NCBI GenBank assembly: GCA_934667275.1
Contig: CAKULK010000012.1
Span: 1-64,000 of the forward strand
Source of the DNA: an uncultured Bacteroidales bacterium
Lineage (GTDB): Bacteria > Bacteroidota > Bacteroidia > Bacteroidales > Paludibacteraceae
DNA length: 64,000 bases
Reading direction: 5' to 3'
Position numbers and translations under genes: made by a program. The first letter of the stretch is position 1, and each line of letters starts with the position of its first letter. Below, piece after piece: positions 16,738 to 24,498 of this stretch. The notes below the pieces were generated by a model. It saw only the letters and a list, made by a program, of their open reading frames with translations. It was not told the origin of the DNA and ran no database searches.

Positions 16738-17193
16738 ATGGATACGTTAAGTTACAAGACTGTATCAGCAAACAAGGCAACCGCTCAGAAAGAGTGGGTT
16801 GTGATTGATGCTGAAGGCCAAGTTCTTGGCCGTATGTGCTCGAAGATTGCCAAAATCCTTCGCGGCAAGTACAAACCTAACTACACTCCCAACGTGGATT
16901 GTGGCGACAATGTCATCATTATCAATGCTGACAAAGTGCAACTCACTGGCAACAAATGGAACGACCGCATCTATATCCGCTACACGGGTTTCCCTGGCGG
17001 TCAGCGCGAGATGACGCCCGCACAACTGCTGGCTAAAGGTGCAGATCACCTTATTATTAAGGTTGTTAAGGGTATGCTCCCCAAGAACCGTCTTGGCCGC
17101 AAACTCATCGACAACCTCTACGTCTTCGCAGGTGCTGAGCACAACATGCAGGCACAGCAACCCAAACAACTTGACATCAACACACTTAAATAA
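16738..17193 (+). CDS. rplM: 50S ribosomal protein L13
   Basis: A 151-residue L13, an early-assembly protein of the large subunit. The family signature VVIDAEGQVLGRMCSKIAK and the GMLPKNRLGRK motif are both present. It is the first gene of the rplM-rpsI pair, 8 bp before rpsI, and follows the structured leader at 16623-16719. Confidence 0.98.
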   Translation: MDTLSYKTVSANKATAQKEWVVIDAEGQVLGRMCSKIAKILRGKYKPNYTPNVDCGDNVIIINADKVQLTGNKWNDRIYIRYTGFPGGQREMTPAQLLAKGADHLIIKVVKGMLPKNRLGRKLIDNLYVFAGAEHNMQAQQPKQLDINTLK

Positions 17194-17201
17194 TTGGAGA
17201 T

Positions 17202-17588
17202 ATGGAAATGATTAATGCATTAGGTCGTCGTAAAGCAGCAGTTGCTCGCGTTTATGCACAAGAAGGTACCGGCAAAATCACTGTCAACGGTCGTGATTTG
17301 GAGGTTTACTTCCCGAGTCCTATCCTCCAATACATTGTTAAGCAGCCGCTTAACAAACTGGGTGTGGCTGAGAAGTATGATATCAAGGTGAACCTTGACG
17401 GTGGCGGTTTCAAGGGGCAGGCAGAGGCGCTGCGTCTGGCTATCGCACGTGCGTTGGTGAAGATGAACCCCGAAGACAAGGCTGCTCTCAAGGCTGAAGG
17501 CTTCATGACCCGTGACGCCCGTGAGGTTGAGCGTAAGAAACCCGGTCAGCCCAAGGCTCGCAAGCACTTCCAGTTCAGTAAACGTTAA
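17202..17588 (+). CDS. rpsI: 30S ribosomal protein S9
   Basis: A 128-residue S9. It has the N-terminal ALGRRKAAVARVY motif, the GGGFKGQAEALRLAIARAL segment, and the basic C-terminal tail ending in FQFSKR that reaches the P-site tRNA. Cotranscribed with rplM. ATG 17202 follows a GGAGAT purine tract. Confidence 0.98.
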   Translation: MEMINALGRRKAAVARVYAQEGTGKITVNGRDLEVYFPSPILQYIVKQPLNKLGVAEKYDIKVNLDGGGFKGQAEALRLAIARALVKMNPEDKAALKAEGFMTRDAREVERKKPGQPKARKHFQFSKR

Positions 17589-17605
17589 TCCAAACGGTGG
17601 AGACT

Positions 17606-17675
17606 CCGCGCCCGGAAAAGGGTGCGGATTACTCTGCTGTTCTTCTCTCCCGCGTTTCTCTGCGGCTTGAGGGAG
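17606..17675 (+). promoter_or_regulatory. Structured rpsI-rpsB intergenic leader
   Basis: CCGCGCCC (17606-17613) pairs with GGGTGCGG (17620-17627) around GGAAAA: 8 pairs with one G-U. A second stem with bulges joins CTCCC (17647) to GGGAG (17671). There is no T-run after either hairpin, so a regulatory leader of rpsB, possibly S2-responsive, is likelier than termination. Confidence 0.5.
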
Positions 17676-17718
17676 GTACGGACAAATTATATCAAATAAT
17701 TCAAACTAATCAAACAAA

Positions 17719-18561
17719 ATGAGAACAAATTTTGATCAACTCCTTGAGGCTGGCTGCCATTTCGGTCACCTCAAACGCAAGTGGAATCCTGCTATGGCTC
17801 CTTATATATATATGGAGCGCAACGGTATCCACATCATCGACCTCAACAAGACCGCCATCAAGATTGATGAGGCTGCCGAGGCACTGAAGGCTATCGCCAA
17901 GTCGGGTCGCAAAATCCTCTTCGTTTCCACCAAGAAACAAGGTCAGGAAGTGGTTGCCCTCAAGGCTCAAGAGGTGGGTATGCCTTACATCACCGAGCGT
18001 TGGGCAGGCGGTATGCTCACCAACTTCCCCACTATCCGCAAGGCTGTGAAGAAGATGACCACCATTGACAAGATGATGACCGACGGCACTTTCGACAACA
18101 TCTCCAAGCGTGAGAAACTGCAAATCACCCGTCAGCGCGAGAAACTGGAGAAGAACCTCGGCTCTATTGCCGACCTTACCCGTCTCCCGAGCGCACTCTT
18201 CGTAGTGGACGTTATGAAAGAGCACATCGCTGTGGCTGAGGCTAACCGTCTGGGTATCCCTGTTTTCGGTATCGTGGACACCAACTCCGACCCGAATCCT
18301 ATTGACTACGTTATCCCCGCCAACGACGATGCCACCAAGTCTATCGAGGTGATTCTCAACGCCGTATGCGACGCTATCAAGGAAGGTCTTGAGGAGCGTA
18401 AGGTAGAGAAGGCTGACGAAGAGGCTGCTCAGGCACAGGCTGCAGAAGAGGCTCCCCAACCCAAAGAGCGTCGCCAGCGCGTGCGCAAGGCTGCTCCCAA
18501 GGCTGATGCCGAGAAGGTAGCCGCTACCGAGGCGCCTGCTGAAGAGGCTAAGGCTGAGTAA
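17719..18561 (+). CDS. rpsB: 30S ribosomal protein S2
   Basis: A 280-residue S2 with the conserved GCHFGHLKRKWNPAMAPYIY start and LGIPVFGIVDTNSDP motif. The core is normal; the last 45 residues are a low-complexity Ala/Glu/Lys tail (EEAAQAQAAEEAPQPKERR and onward), longer than in E. coli S2 and typical of Bacteroidota. It is followed by tsf, the usual partner, after 92 bp containing a hairpin. Confidence 0.98.
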   Translation: MRTNFDQLLEAGCHFGHLKRKWNPAMAPYIYMERNGIHIIDLNKTAIKIDEAAEALKAIAKSGRKILFVSTKKQGQEVVALKAQEVGMPYITERWAGGMLTNFPTIRKAVKKMTTIDKMMTDGTFDNISKREKLQITRQREKLEKNLGSIADLTRLPSALFVVDVMKEHIAVAEANRLGIPVFGIVDTNSDPNPIDYVIPANDDATKSIEVILNAVCDAIKEGLEERKVEKADEEAAQAQAAEEAPQPKERRQRVRKAAPKADAEKVAATEAPAEEAKAE

Positions 18562-18583
18562 CATTCGTACAGAATACAACAAT

Positions 18584-18607
18584 CGGGTGCCGGTTCGCTG
18601 GCATCCG
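18584..18607 (+). promoter_or_regulatory. Hairpin between rpsB and tsf
   Basis: CGGGTGCC pairs with GGCATCCG (8 pairs, one G-U) around the loop GGTTCGCT. It lacks a T-run and is followed by AT-rich CGTAAAT repeats. It may set the S2:EF-Ts ratio by partial attenuation or RNA processing. Confidence 0.45.
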
Positions 18608-18653
18608 ACTATGCAAAAATCGTACATCGTAAATAACTAAATCGTAAATAATT

Positions 18654-19646
18654 ATGGCTGTTACATTAGCAGATATCAAAAAACTGCGTGACCTTACGGG
18701 CGCAGGTATGATGGATGTCAAGAAAGCCCTCGAAGAGGCCAACGGCGACTTCGAGATTGCTCGCGACCTCCTTCGCAAACGTGGTCAGGCTATTGCTGCC
18801 AAGCGTAGCGACCGCGAGGCTTCCGAGGGTTGTGTCCTCGGGCGTGCCGAGAACGGCTACGGCGCTATCGTGGCTGTGAAGTGCGAGACCGACTTCGTGG
18901 CTAAGAACGCTGACTTCGTGGCTATGGTCAAACTCATCCTCGACATCGCTATGGACCAACGTCCTGCCAACCTCGAGGCGCTCAAGAACACCGTTGTGGA
19001 CGGCAAACTGACTGTGGCTGACCTCGTTACGGAGCGTTCCGGCGTTACGGGCGAGAAGATGGAACTCTCCGACTATGTCTTCCTCGCTGCCCCAAAAGTG
19101 GACGCTTACAACCACCTCGGCAACAAACTGTCTGCCCTCGTGGGCGCTGACTCGGCTGACGCTGACCAGACCACCGTTCACGGCATCTCCATGCAGGTCG
19201 CTTCCATGGCTCCTATCGCCCTCGATGCTGACCATGTGGCACAAGAGGTGAAAGACCACGAACTTGCAGTGGCTATCGACAAGACCAAGCAGGACGAGAT
19301 TGCCAAGGCTGTGGAGAACGCTCTCCGCAAGGCAGGCATCAACCCCGCACACGCTGACAGCGAAGAGCACATCGAGTCCAACACCGCCAAGGGCTGGCTC
19401 ACACCCGAGCAGGCACAGCAGGCACGCGACATACGCGCCACCGTTCCCGCAGAGGCTGAGGCTCAACTCAATATGAAGAAGATTGAGATGATTGCGCAAG
19501 GTCGTCTTGGCAAGTTCCTCAAGGAGAGCACGCTCGTTGAGCAGGCTTACATCATGAGCGAGTCAAAAGAACTCGTCAAGGATGTCCTCAAGAAGAACAA
19601 CGTCACCATCACCGACTTCAAGCGCATCACCCTCAACGAGGAGTAA
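18654..19646 (+). CDS. tsf: Elongation factor Ts
   Basis: A 330-residue EF-Ts, the GDP/GTP exchange factor of EF-Tu. The N-terminal LRDLTGAGMMDVKKALEEA and the core TDFVAKNADFVAMV are diagnostic. The length fits Bacteroidota EF-Ts. ATG 18654 follows AT-rich sequence without a clear Shine-Dalgarno site, normal for the phylum. It ends the ribosomal operon at the terminator 19662-19699. Confidence 0.98.
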   Translation: MAVTLADIKKLRDLTGAGMMDVKKALEEANGDFEIARDLLRKRGQAIAAKRSDREASEGCVLGRAENGYGAIVAVKCETDFVAKNADFVAMVKLILDIAMDQRPANLEALKNTVVDGKLTVADLVTERSGVTGEKMELSDYVFLAAPKVDAYNHLGNKLSALVGADSADADQTTVHGISMQVASMAPIALDADHVAQEVKDHELAVAIDKTKQDEIAKAVENALRKAGINPAHADSEEHIESNTAKGWLTPEQAQQARDIRATVPAEAEAQLNMKKIEMIAQGRLGKFLKESTLVEQAYIMSESKELVKDVLKKNNVTITDFKRITLNEE

Positions 19647-19661
19647 TCCGCTATACCGAAT

Positions 19662-19699
19662 GAGGCTGTCCGATATACCATTGGGCAGCCTTATTTTGT
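19662..19699 (+). terminator. Terminator after tsf
   Basis: AGGCTGTCC pairs with GGGCAGCCT around a short loop (TATACCATT region) and is followed by TATTTTGTTT, 15 bp after the tsf stop. Confidence 0.75.
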
Positions 19700-19712
19700 T
19701 TAATCCCATGCG

Positions 19713-19789
19713 GTCTCGTTGTTGACCCGCGATAGACCCGCGACCGACTCCCGATAGCCCCGCGACATATCTCCTCCCGCCCATACTCT
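19713..19789. repeat. 11-bp-period array, GACCCGCGATA type
   Basis: Consecutive 11-mers from 19724: GACCCGCGATA, GACCCGCGACC, GACTCCCGATA, GCCCCGCGACA, flanked by weaker units on both sides. The period is the same as in the TTATAGGATRG arrays but the sequence differs. Confidence 0.8.
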
Positions 19790-19797
19790 GTTTTTTA

Positions 19798-19893
19798 ATG
19801 GTTCTGCATGGGCTTTTATGGAGAGCAAAAGGGCTTCCGATGGGGCTATATGAAGATATTGGAGGGTTGTTGGATAGTTGTTGGACGTTTTTG
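19798..19893. repeat. Degenerate 11-bp-period array, GG-phased
   Basis: GG pairs recur about every 11 bp (19800, 19811, 19821, 19832, 19843), then after a slip at 19861, 19872 and 19883. The last units, GGAGGGTTGTT and GGATAGTTGTT, resemble the array at 13800. Confidence 0.6.
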
Positions 19894-19960
19894 ACCCCAA
19901 GAACAATGTCCACCCTCTCAATGAATGGTCAATTACATGTTCCATTATTTTAACATTCCC

Positions 19961-19993
19961 TTCGTGTTGTCCTCGTATCCCCCTCGTGTAATC
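19961..19993. repeat. 11-bp-period array, CTCGTGT type
   Basis: Three 11-mers TTCGTGTTGTC, CTCGTATCCCC, CTCGTGTAATC keep the TCGT core in phase. Confidence 0.6.
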
Positions 19994-20016
19994 GCCCTTT
20001 CAAGCGGCAACCATTC

Positions 20017-20050
20017 AGCAAGGGATACGCAATGGATGCGCAAGGGATAG
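20017..20050. repeat. 11-bp-period array, AGCAAGGGATA type
   Basis: Units AGCAAGGGATA, CGCAATGGATG, CGCAAGGGATA. The same three-unit block recurs on the opposite strand at 41475-41507 with three base differences. Confidence 0.85.
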
Positions 20051-20106
20051 GCTACCCTTGCCGACCCCGAATAATACATTCACTTAATTTAATAAACAAC
20101 GATATT

Positions 20107-21330
20107 ATGTCCCAAACCAACACGGCTGCAAAGCCAAAGAAGCGTCTCCTCTCGTTGGACGTTTTGCGTGGTATCACCATCGCAGGGATGATTCTTGTCA
20201 ACAACCCGGGCACGTGGTCGCATATTTATGCCCCGCTGCGACATGCGGCATGGAACGGCTGTACCCCTACCGACCTCGTCTTTCCCTTTTTCGTATTCTG
20301 TATGGGAATCGCGATGTACATCTCGTATGGGAAGTTCAACTACGAACTCAACCTCAAGACATTCTCCAAACTCCTCACCCGCGGTCTGCTGATTATCCTC
20401 ATCGGATGGGCGCTCAGTTGGTATGGAATGTTCATGCGTCAAATCACGACCGACCACACTTTCGCCTACGCAATCTGGTTCTATCCTATTGAACACCTGC
20501 GTTTTCTCGGCGTGTTCCCGCGTTTGGGACTTATCACAATCTTCGGCACCCTGCTCATGCTGACGTGCAAACCCCGCAACTGCCTGTGGGTATCGCTCGG
20601 GCTGCTCGTCGTCTATTGTATCCTGCAGAGTGTGACCAACAGTTTTGAACTCAACGAAGCCAACATGGAGTCCGTCGTGGACCTTCTCGTATTGGGCGAC
20701 AACCATATCTACCACCTCGGCGGCATTCCTTTCGACCCCGAAGGCATCCTCTCCACCATCCCTGCCGTGGCGCACGCGCTCATCGGCGTATGGGTCGGAC
20801 GGCTCATCATGCACTGCCACGACAACTGGGACAAGGTCACCCGCGTCCTCCTCGCAGGGGCTGTCATGCTCCTTTTCGGCTTCTGCCTTGACTACGCGTA
20901 TCCCATCAACAAGAGCATGTGGTCGGCATCGTATGTCTTTGTAACCTGCGGACTTGCTTCTCTGCTGCTTGGTATCTTGATTTGGATTCTCGATATACGT
21001 CTCCCCGAACTCAATTCCGTAGAGCCTGCCACACGCTTGCAACGCTTCCAACACGGCTTTGCGAACCGCTGGTACAAGTTCTTCGAGTGTTTTGGCGTAA
21101 ACCCGCTCTTCATATTCTGTTTGAGTGCCATCTTCGTGAACACGATGAACAATATCCGTTTCACGTTCCGCGACGAGGTGTACAATGTCTGGAGTTTCTG
21201 GTACAAGGTATGTATGCAACCCCTTTTCGGTGACACGGGCGGTTCGCTGGCATCAGCCCTCAGCCTCATCCTTGTCCTGTGGCTTATCGCCCATATCCTC
21301 TACCGCAAGAAGATATACATCAAGTTGTAA
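20107..21330 (+). CDS. NagX/HGSNAT-like membrane acyltransferase (DUF5009)
   Basis: A 407-residue polytopic inner-membrane protein of the heparan-alpha-glucosaminide N-acetyltransferase-like family. The conserved N-terminus is KKRLLSLDVLRGITIAGMIL followed by a WSHIYAPLRHAAWNGCTPTD segment; the conserved His in the latter is the family catalytic candidate. About ten hydrophobic segments follow. ATG 20107 was chosen because family homology begins right after it and the upstream extension runs through a repeat array. In Bacteroidota such proteins sit with glycan-utilisation genes and probably acetylate amino sugars during uptake. Here no glycan genes adjoin, so the substrate is open. Confidence 0.88.
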   Translation: MSQTNTAAKPKKRLLSLDVLRGITIAGMILVNNPGTWSHIYAPLRHAAWNGCTPTDLVFPFFVFCMGIAMYISYGKFNYELNLKTFSKLLTRGLLIILIGWALSWYGMFMRQITTDHTFAYAIWFYPIEHLRFLGVFPRLGLITIFGTLLMLTCKPRNCLWVSLGLLVVYCILQSVTNSFELNEANMESVVDLLVLGDNHIYHLGGIPFDPEGILSTIPAVAHALIGVWVGRLIMHCHDNWDKVTRVLLAGAVMLLFGFCLDYAYPINKSMWSASYVFVTCGLASLLLGILIWILDIRLPELNSVEPATRLQRFQHGFANRWYKFFECFGVNPLFIFCLSAIFVNTMNNIRFTFRDEVYNVWSFWYKVCMQPLFGDTGGSLASALSLILVLWLIAHILYRKKIYIKL

Positions 21331-21395
21331 TCCATAATAGGTAAACACCAGATAATCACCACACTACGCAACATTCCATTCCACATACACCCGAT

Positions 21396-22574
21396 ATGGT
21401 ACCCCCCTCTTTGAGGGGGGATGGGGGGAGTCTCACCCCCCTCTCTGAAGGGGTAGTGGGGAATCCTATACCCCCCTCGGAAGGGGGGCTGGGGGGTCTT
21501 ATAGCGACCATCGGCGTCTTTGACGGTGTCCATCGCGGACACCGCCTTCTCTTTGAGCAACTGCAGTCCTTGGCTCACGCCGGAGGGGTGCAGCCTGTCA
21601 TCTACACGTTCCGTCAGCACCCGTTGGAGGTACTCCGCGGACAGGCACCTGCCATGCTCACCACCATGGAGGAACGTGTTGCCATGTTGCGGCAGTTCGC
21701 AGAGGTCCGGCTTTTGGATTTCCGCGAGGTGCAACACCTCACCGCTGAGGATTTCATGCACCGCCTTCACGATGAGGACGGTGTGCAAACGCTTCTTATG
21801 GGTTATGACCATCGCTTTGGCTCCGACCGTCTGACGGATTTCGCAGATTATCAACGCCTTGCCGCCCGCGTTGGACTGCAAGTGCGCCACGCCACGGAGT
21901 GTCTGGACGAAGGCTTGCCGGTCAGTTCCTCACGTATCCGTCACCTTATCGAGCAGGGACGGATAGAGGATGCCAACCGCCTTCTTGGCTATCCGTATGC
22001 CATCTCGGGTGTGGTCGTTCACGGTAACGGCATCGGCAGCACTCTTGGCTTTCCCACTGCCAATATCTCCTACTCCCCGTCCAAACTCCTTCCCCTCTCC
22101 GGCGTTTACTCCGCCACCGTAGATATTCAAGATACACCCTCCTCATCGGACGCAAATAAAGAGGATTGTCTTACCCCCGTAGCAAACACCATACAAAATC
22201 TATTCCCCCTCTCTGAGGGGGGCAGGGGGAGTTCTCCTCACTATACCGAATCGGGTAGGGAGAGTTCTTCCTGTTCTATGGATAAGGTTAATGGAGAGAT
22301 TAGGGGTAGTCTCCCCCCCTCTATGAGGGGGGCTGGGGGGAGTCCCATGGTTTTTGAAGCAGTTGTCAATATCGGTACCAATCCCACTGTCGGCAACACC
22401 CGCACCACAGTCGAAGCCCATTTGTTAGACTTTTCGGGTTCTTTGTACGACCATACTTTAACCATTCATTTCCAACGTTTTATCCGTCCCGAGCATCGTT
22501 TCTCCTCTTTGGCTGCCCTTACCGACCAAATCCGCTCTGACCTCCGCACTGCTTTCCCCGCCATATCCGATTAG
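21396..22574 (+). CDS. ribF: Riboflavin kinase / FAD synthetase with repeat insertions
   Basis: Bifunctional RibF makes FMN and then FAD from riboflavin. The adenylyltransferase domain starts at IATIGVFDGVHRGHRLLFEQL, about residue 36; the riboflavin kinase domain includes GNGIGSTLGFPTANI and EAVVNIGTNPTVGN. The protein is 392 residues versus the usual 300-320. The excess lies in two blocks made by G/C-run palindromes: residues about 2-34, before the catalytic domain, and about 248-322, inside the kinase domain between GVYSATVDI and VFEAVVNIG. Each palindrome is read in the same frame as PPSxRGxGGS-like peptide. Catalytic motifs remain intact, so the enzyme is probably active. ATG 21396 is the only ATG before the first catalytic motif. 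Confidence 0.93.
   Translation: MVPPSLRGDGGSLTPLSEGVVGNPIPPSEGGLGGLIATIGVFDGVHRGHRLLFEQLQSLAHAGGVQPVIYTFRQHPLEVLRGQAPAMLTTMEERVAMLRQFAEVRLLDFREVQHLTAEDFMHRLHDEDGVQTLLMGYDHRFGSDRLTDFADYQRLAARVGLQVRHATECLDEGLPVSSSRIRHLIEQGRIEDANRLLGYPYAISGVVVHGNGIGSTLGFPTANISYSPSKLLPLSGVYSATVDIQDTPSSSDANKEDCLTPVANTIQNLFPLSEGGRGSSPHYTESGRESSSCSMDKVNGEIRGSLPPSMRGAGGSPMVFEAVVNIGTNPTVGNTRTTVEAHLLDFSGSLYDHTLTIHFQRFIRPEHRFSSLAALTDQIRSDLRTAFPAISD
21401..21497. repeat. Three palindromic G/C-run repeats at the ribF 5' end
   Basis: Copies at 21401-21432, 21435-21465 and 21470-21497 share ACCCCCCTCTnTGA-GGGGGG-nTGGGGGGAGTC. Each can fold (CCCCCC with GGGGGG) and ends in a second G-run. All are translated in the same ribF frame. 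Confidence 0.85.
22204..22345. repeat. Two palindromic G/C-run repeats inside ribF
   Basis: Copies at 22204-22234 and 22311-22345 match those at 21401. A partly decayed copy (GGGTAGGGAGAGTTC) lies between them at about 22253-22268. They keep the reading frame of the kinase domain. Confidence 0.85.
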
Positions 22575-22628
22575 TGCCAGCAGCCTCAATATATCATCTC
22601 AATCACCAACAATTAAAAACCACATACC

Positions 22629-23795
22629 ATGAGCCAGCAATCCGCACTTTCCAATTATACTGAGGCAGTCCGTGCCATTAAGGATGCCATTCTTCAAAGC
22701 CGTTACCGCGCTGCCCGTAGTGTCAACCGCGAGGCATTATCCTTGGACTATTACGTAGGCAAATACATCTCCGAGCACAGCCGCAACCAATGGGGCACAG
22801 GTGCCATTGCTACCATCTCCAAACAACTCCAACAGGAACTCCCTGGTCTCCGAGGCTTCTCAGAGACGAGTCTGCGAAAGATGCGTGTCTTTTATGAAGC
22901 ATGGCAACAGGTCTTTGAAGATTGTGCGTTACCAACGCACGAAATTCGACCATTGACAATGGTCGAAAATCAGCCGTTGATGACGGCTGATTTAGGAATA
23001 AGACCGTTATTGCCTGTAAATGAGAAGATTATAATTCAGCCGTTAACAACGGCTAAATTAACGGAGGATGAGTTAAAGCGTTTCTTGGCTATACCTTTTA
23101 CTCTGCATTATGAGTTAATTCTCAAGACTACCTCTCTGCAAGAGCGTCTCTACTACATAGAGCGGGCTGCCAAAGAGTTCTGGTCGGTAGAGAAACTGCA
23201 GTACAATCTCCGCGAGGACTTGTACCACAAGCAGGCGTCCATGCCCAACAATTTCGCCCGCACTATTACGCAGGAGGAGCAGCAACGCCGTGCTTTGCAG
23301 GCGTTCCGCAACGAATACCTGTTGGATTTCATTACCATAGACGACCCCGATGCCTGCGACGAGAAACGGGTAGAGGACGCTATCGTGCACAATATCCGCA
23401 AGTTTATTATGGCATTGGGCGGAGAGTTCTCTTTTATGGGCAACCAATACCGCCTTGTGGTGGACGAGAAAGAGTACTTTATCGATTTGCTGTTCTATCA
23501 CCGCCGCTTGCAATCGTTGGTGGCTATCGAACTCAAATACGGCGACTTCAAACCCGAGTACGTCGGCAAACTCAATTTCTACCTGTCCGCTCTGGACGAT
23601 ATGGTCCGCTTACCCAATGAGAATCCGAGTATCGGAGTCATCCTTTGCCGCGGCAAAAGCGAAAAGACGGTCGAATACGCCCTTCGTGATACCACCAAGC
23701 CCATGGGCGTAGCCACATACAAAGCCGCCAACGAACTCCCCGCCGAGTACTCCCAAGCTCTTCTGCCCATCGACAGCCTCAAAGAGTTACTTTGA
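22629..23795 (+). CDS. DUF1016/YhcG-family PD-(D/E)XK nuclease
   Basis: A 388-residue YhcG-type protein. The N-terminal domain (ALSLDYYVGKYISEH, then GFSETSLRKMRVFYEAW) is the DUF1016 N-terminal helical domain. The C-terminal nuclease core has the Asp in YFIDLLFYHRRL and the ExK in VAIELKYGDFKPEYVGKL. Between them residues about 100-143 are an irregular linker encoded by four hairpin-forming inverted repeats (22924-23057). Family members occur with type I restriction loci and as stand-alone genes; a DNA-processing or defence role is likely. It is monocistronic, 54 bp after ribF. Confidence 0.9.
   Translation: MSQQSALSNYTEAVRAIKDAILQSRYRAARSVNREALSLDYYVGKYISEHSRNQWGTGAIATISKQLQQELPGLRGFSETSLRKMRVFYEAWQQVFEDCALPTHEIRPLTMVENQPLMTADLGIRPLLPVNEKIIIQPLTTAKLTEDELKRFLAIPFTLHYELILKTTSLQERLYYIERAAKEFWSVEKLQYNLREDLYHKQASMPNNFARTITQEEQQRRALQAFRNEYLLDFITIDDPDACDEKRVEDAIVHNIRKFIMALGGEFSFMGNQYRLVVDEKEYFIDLLFYHRRLQSLVAIELKYGDFKPEYVGKLNFYLSALDDMVRLPNENPSIGVILCRGKSEKTVEYALRDTTKPMGVATYKAANELPAEYSQALLPIDSLKELL
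22924..23057. repeat. Run of inverted repeats inside the DUF1016 gene
   Basis: Perfect stems: GTGCGTT/AACGCAC (22924-22940), TTCGACCATT/AATGGTCGAA (22945-22967), AATCAGCCGT/ACGGCTGATT (22968-22992) and AGCCGTT/AACGGCT (23038-23054), with loops of 3-5 nt. They encode the irregular peptide units RPLTMVEN, QPLMTADL, RPLLPVNE and QPLTTAKL. Confidence 0.85.
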
Positions 23796-23868
23796 TTGCT
23801 ATTCTTCAATAAATAGAAGGAGACTGTATTTGTATTCTTTGAGGAGTTATGCGATGTGCAAGCCCAAG

Positions 23869-23899
23869 TTGTGTATGTCGTTTTTTTATCGTATCTTTG
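23869..23899 (+). promoter_or_regulatory. Promoter of the DUF7935 gene
   Basis: TTG (23869-23871), 20 bp, TATCTTTG (23892-23899); the start codon follows 78 bp later. Confidence 0.75.
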
Positions 23900-23977
23900 C
23901 AGTCCGAATAATCGAACAACACCTGCAAGGTAAGGTTTGTCGGTTGTAAACGAAAGTTAATCTCTGACGATTGTCTT

Positions 23978-24490
23978 ATGATAGAAGTCTTGAAATATTC
24001 CATTCCCGCGCTCACCGTATTGTTGGCAACGTGGATTGTGATGCACAAACTCTTCAAAAACGAAGAGCAGAAACGACTTTGGGAACTGAAACGCCTTTCG
24101 CAAAAGGAAATTTCGCCCATTCGCATGCGTGCGTACGAGCGTTTGTCACTCTTGTTGGAGCGCACCACGCCCGAACACATGTTGGTGGATATGAATCTTG
24201 GTGAGATGACTATTTTGCAAGTACAGCAGCGTTTGATGCAGACCTTGCGATTGGAGTACGACCACAACCTGAGCCAGCAAATTTACGTGAGTGATGAGGT
24301 GTGGAACCAAATCACCAATGCCAAAGAGCAGATGGTGGCATTTGTGAATAGCATTGCGCAGCAGATGCCGCAGGGGAGTAGTGCGCTCGACTATGCCAAA
24401 GTGCTGATTACGGCGTATTCGTCTAATGGCGAAACGGCTAACGACAAAGCCCTTCAGGCTTTGAAAGACGAAGCACGTTCTCTGTTATAG
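23978..24490 (+). CDS. DUF7935-like membrane-anchored protein
   Basis: A 170-residue protein with one N-terminal transmembrane helix (SIPALTVLLATWIVMHKLF) and a cytosolic, helical, Arg/Glu-rich remainder containing MRAYERLSLLLERTTPEHML. This pattern fits the Bacteroidota family DUF7935 as I remember it; no function is known. It is first in a three-gene unit: 8 bp to the DUF6452 lipoprotein, which overlaps the DUF6048 gene. Confidence 0.7.
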   Translation: MIEVLKYSIPALTVLLATWIVMHKLFKNEEQKRLWELKRLSQKEISPIRMRAYERLSLLLERTTPEHMLVDMNLGEMTILQVQQRLMQTLRLEYDHNLSQQIYVSDEVWNQITNAKEQMVAFVNSIAQQMPQGSSALDYAKVLITAYSSNGETANDKALQALKDEARSLL

Positions 24491-24498
24491 TATTGATA

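Larger units (their letters stand above)
19700..20106. other. Intergenic region built largely of 11-bp-period arrays
   Basis: Four distinct degenerate arrays with the same 11-bp spacing lie here (listed separately at 19713, 19798, 19961 and 20017). Between them 19894-19960 is featureless. A short open frame starting at ATG 20032 overlaps the last array and is best seen as untranslated leader of the next gene. Confidence 0.6.

Noticed and set aside
17606..17675. Terminator between rpsI and rpsB
   Set aside because: The hairpins are not followed by T-runs and the genes form a conserved operon.
20032..20106. Longer N-terminus for the NagX-like protein
   Set aside because: The added codons run through an 11-bp repeat array and do not resemble the family.
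20089..21219. 376-codon open frame opposite the NagX-like gene
   Set aside because: Low-complexity, charged translation; the forward frame has clear family motifs and membrane segments.
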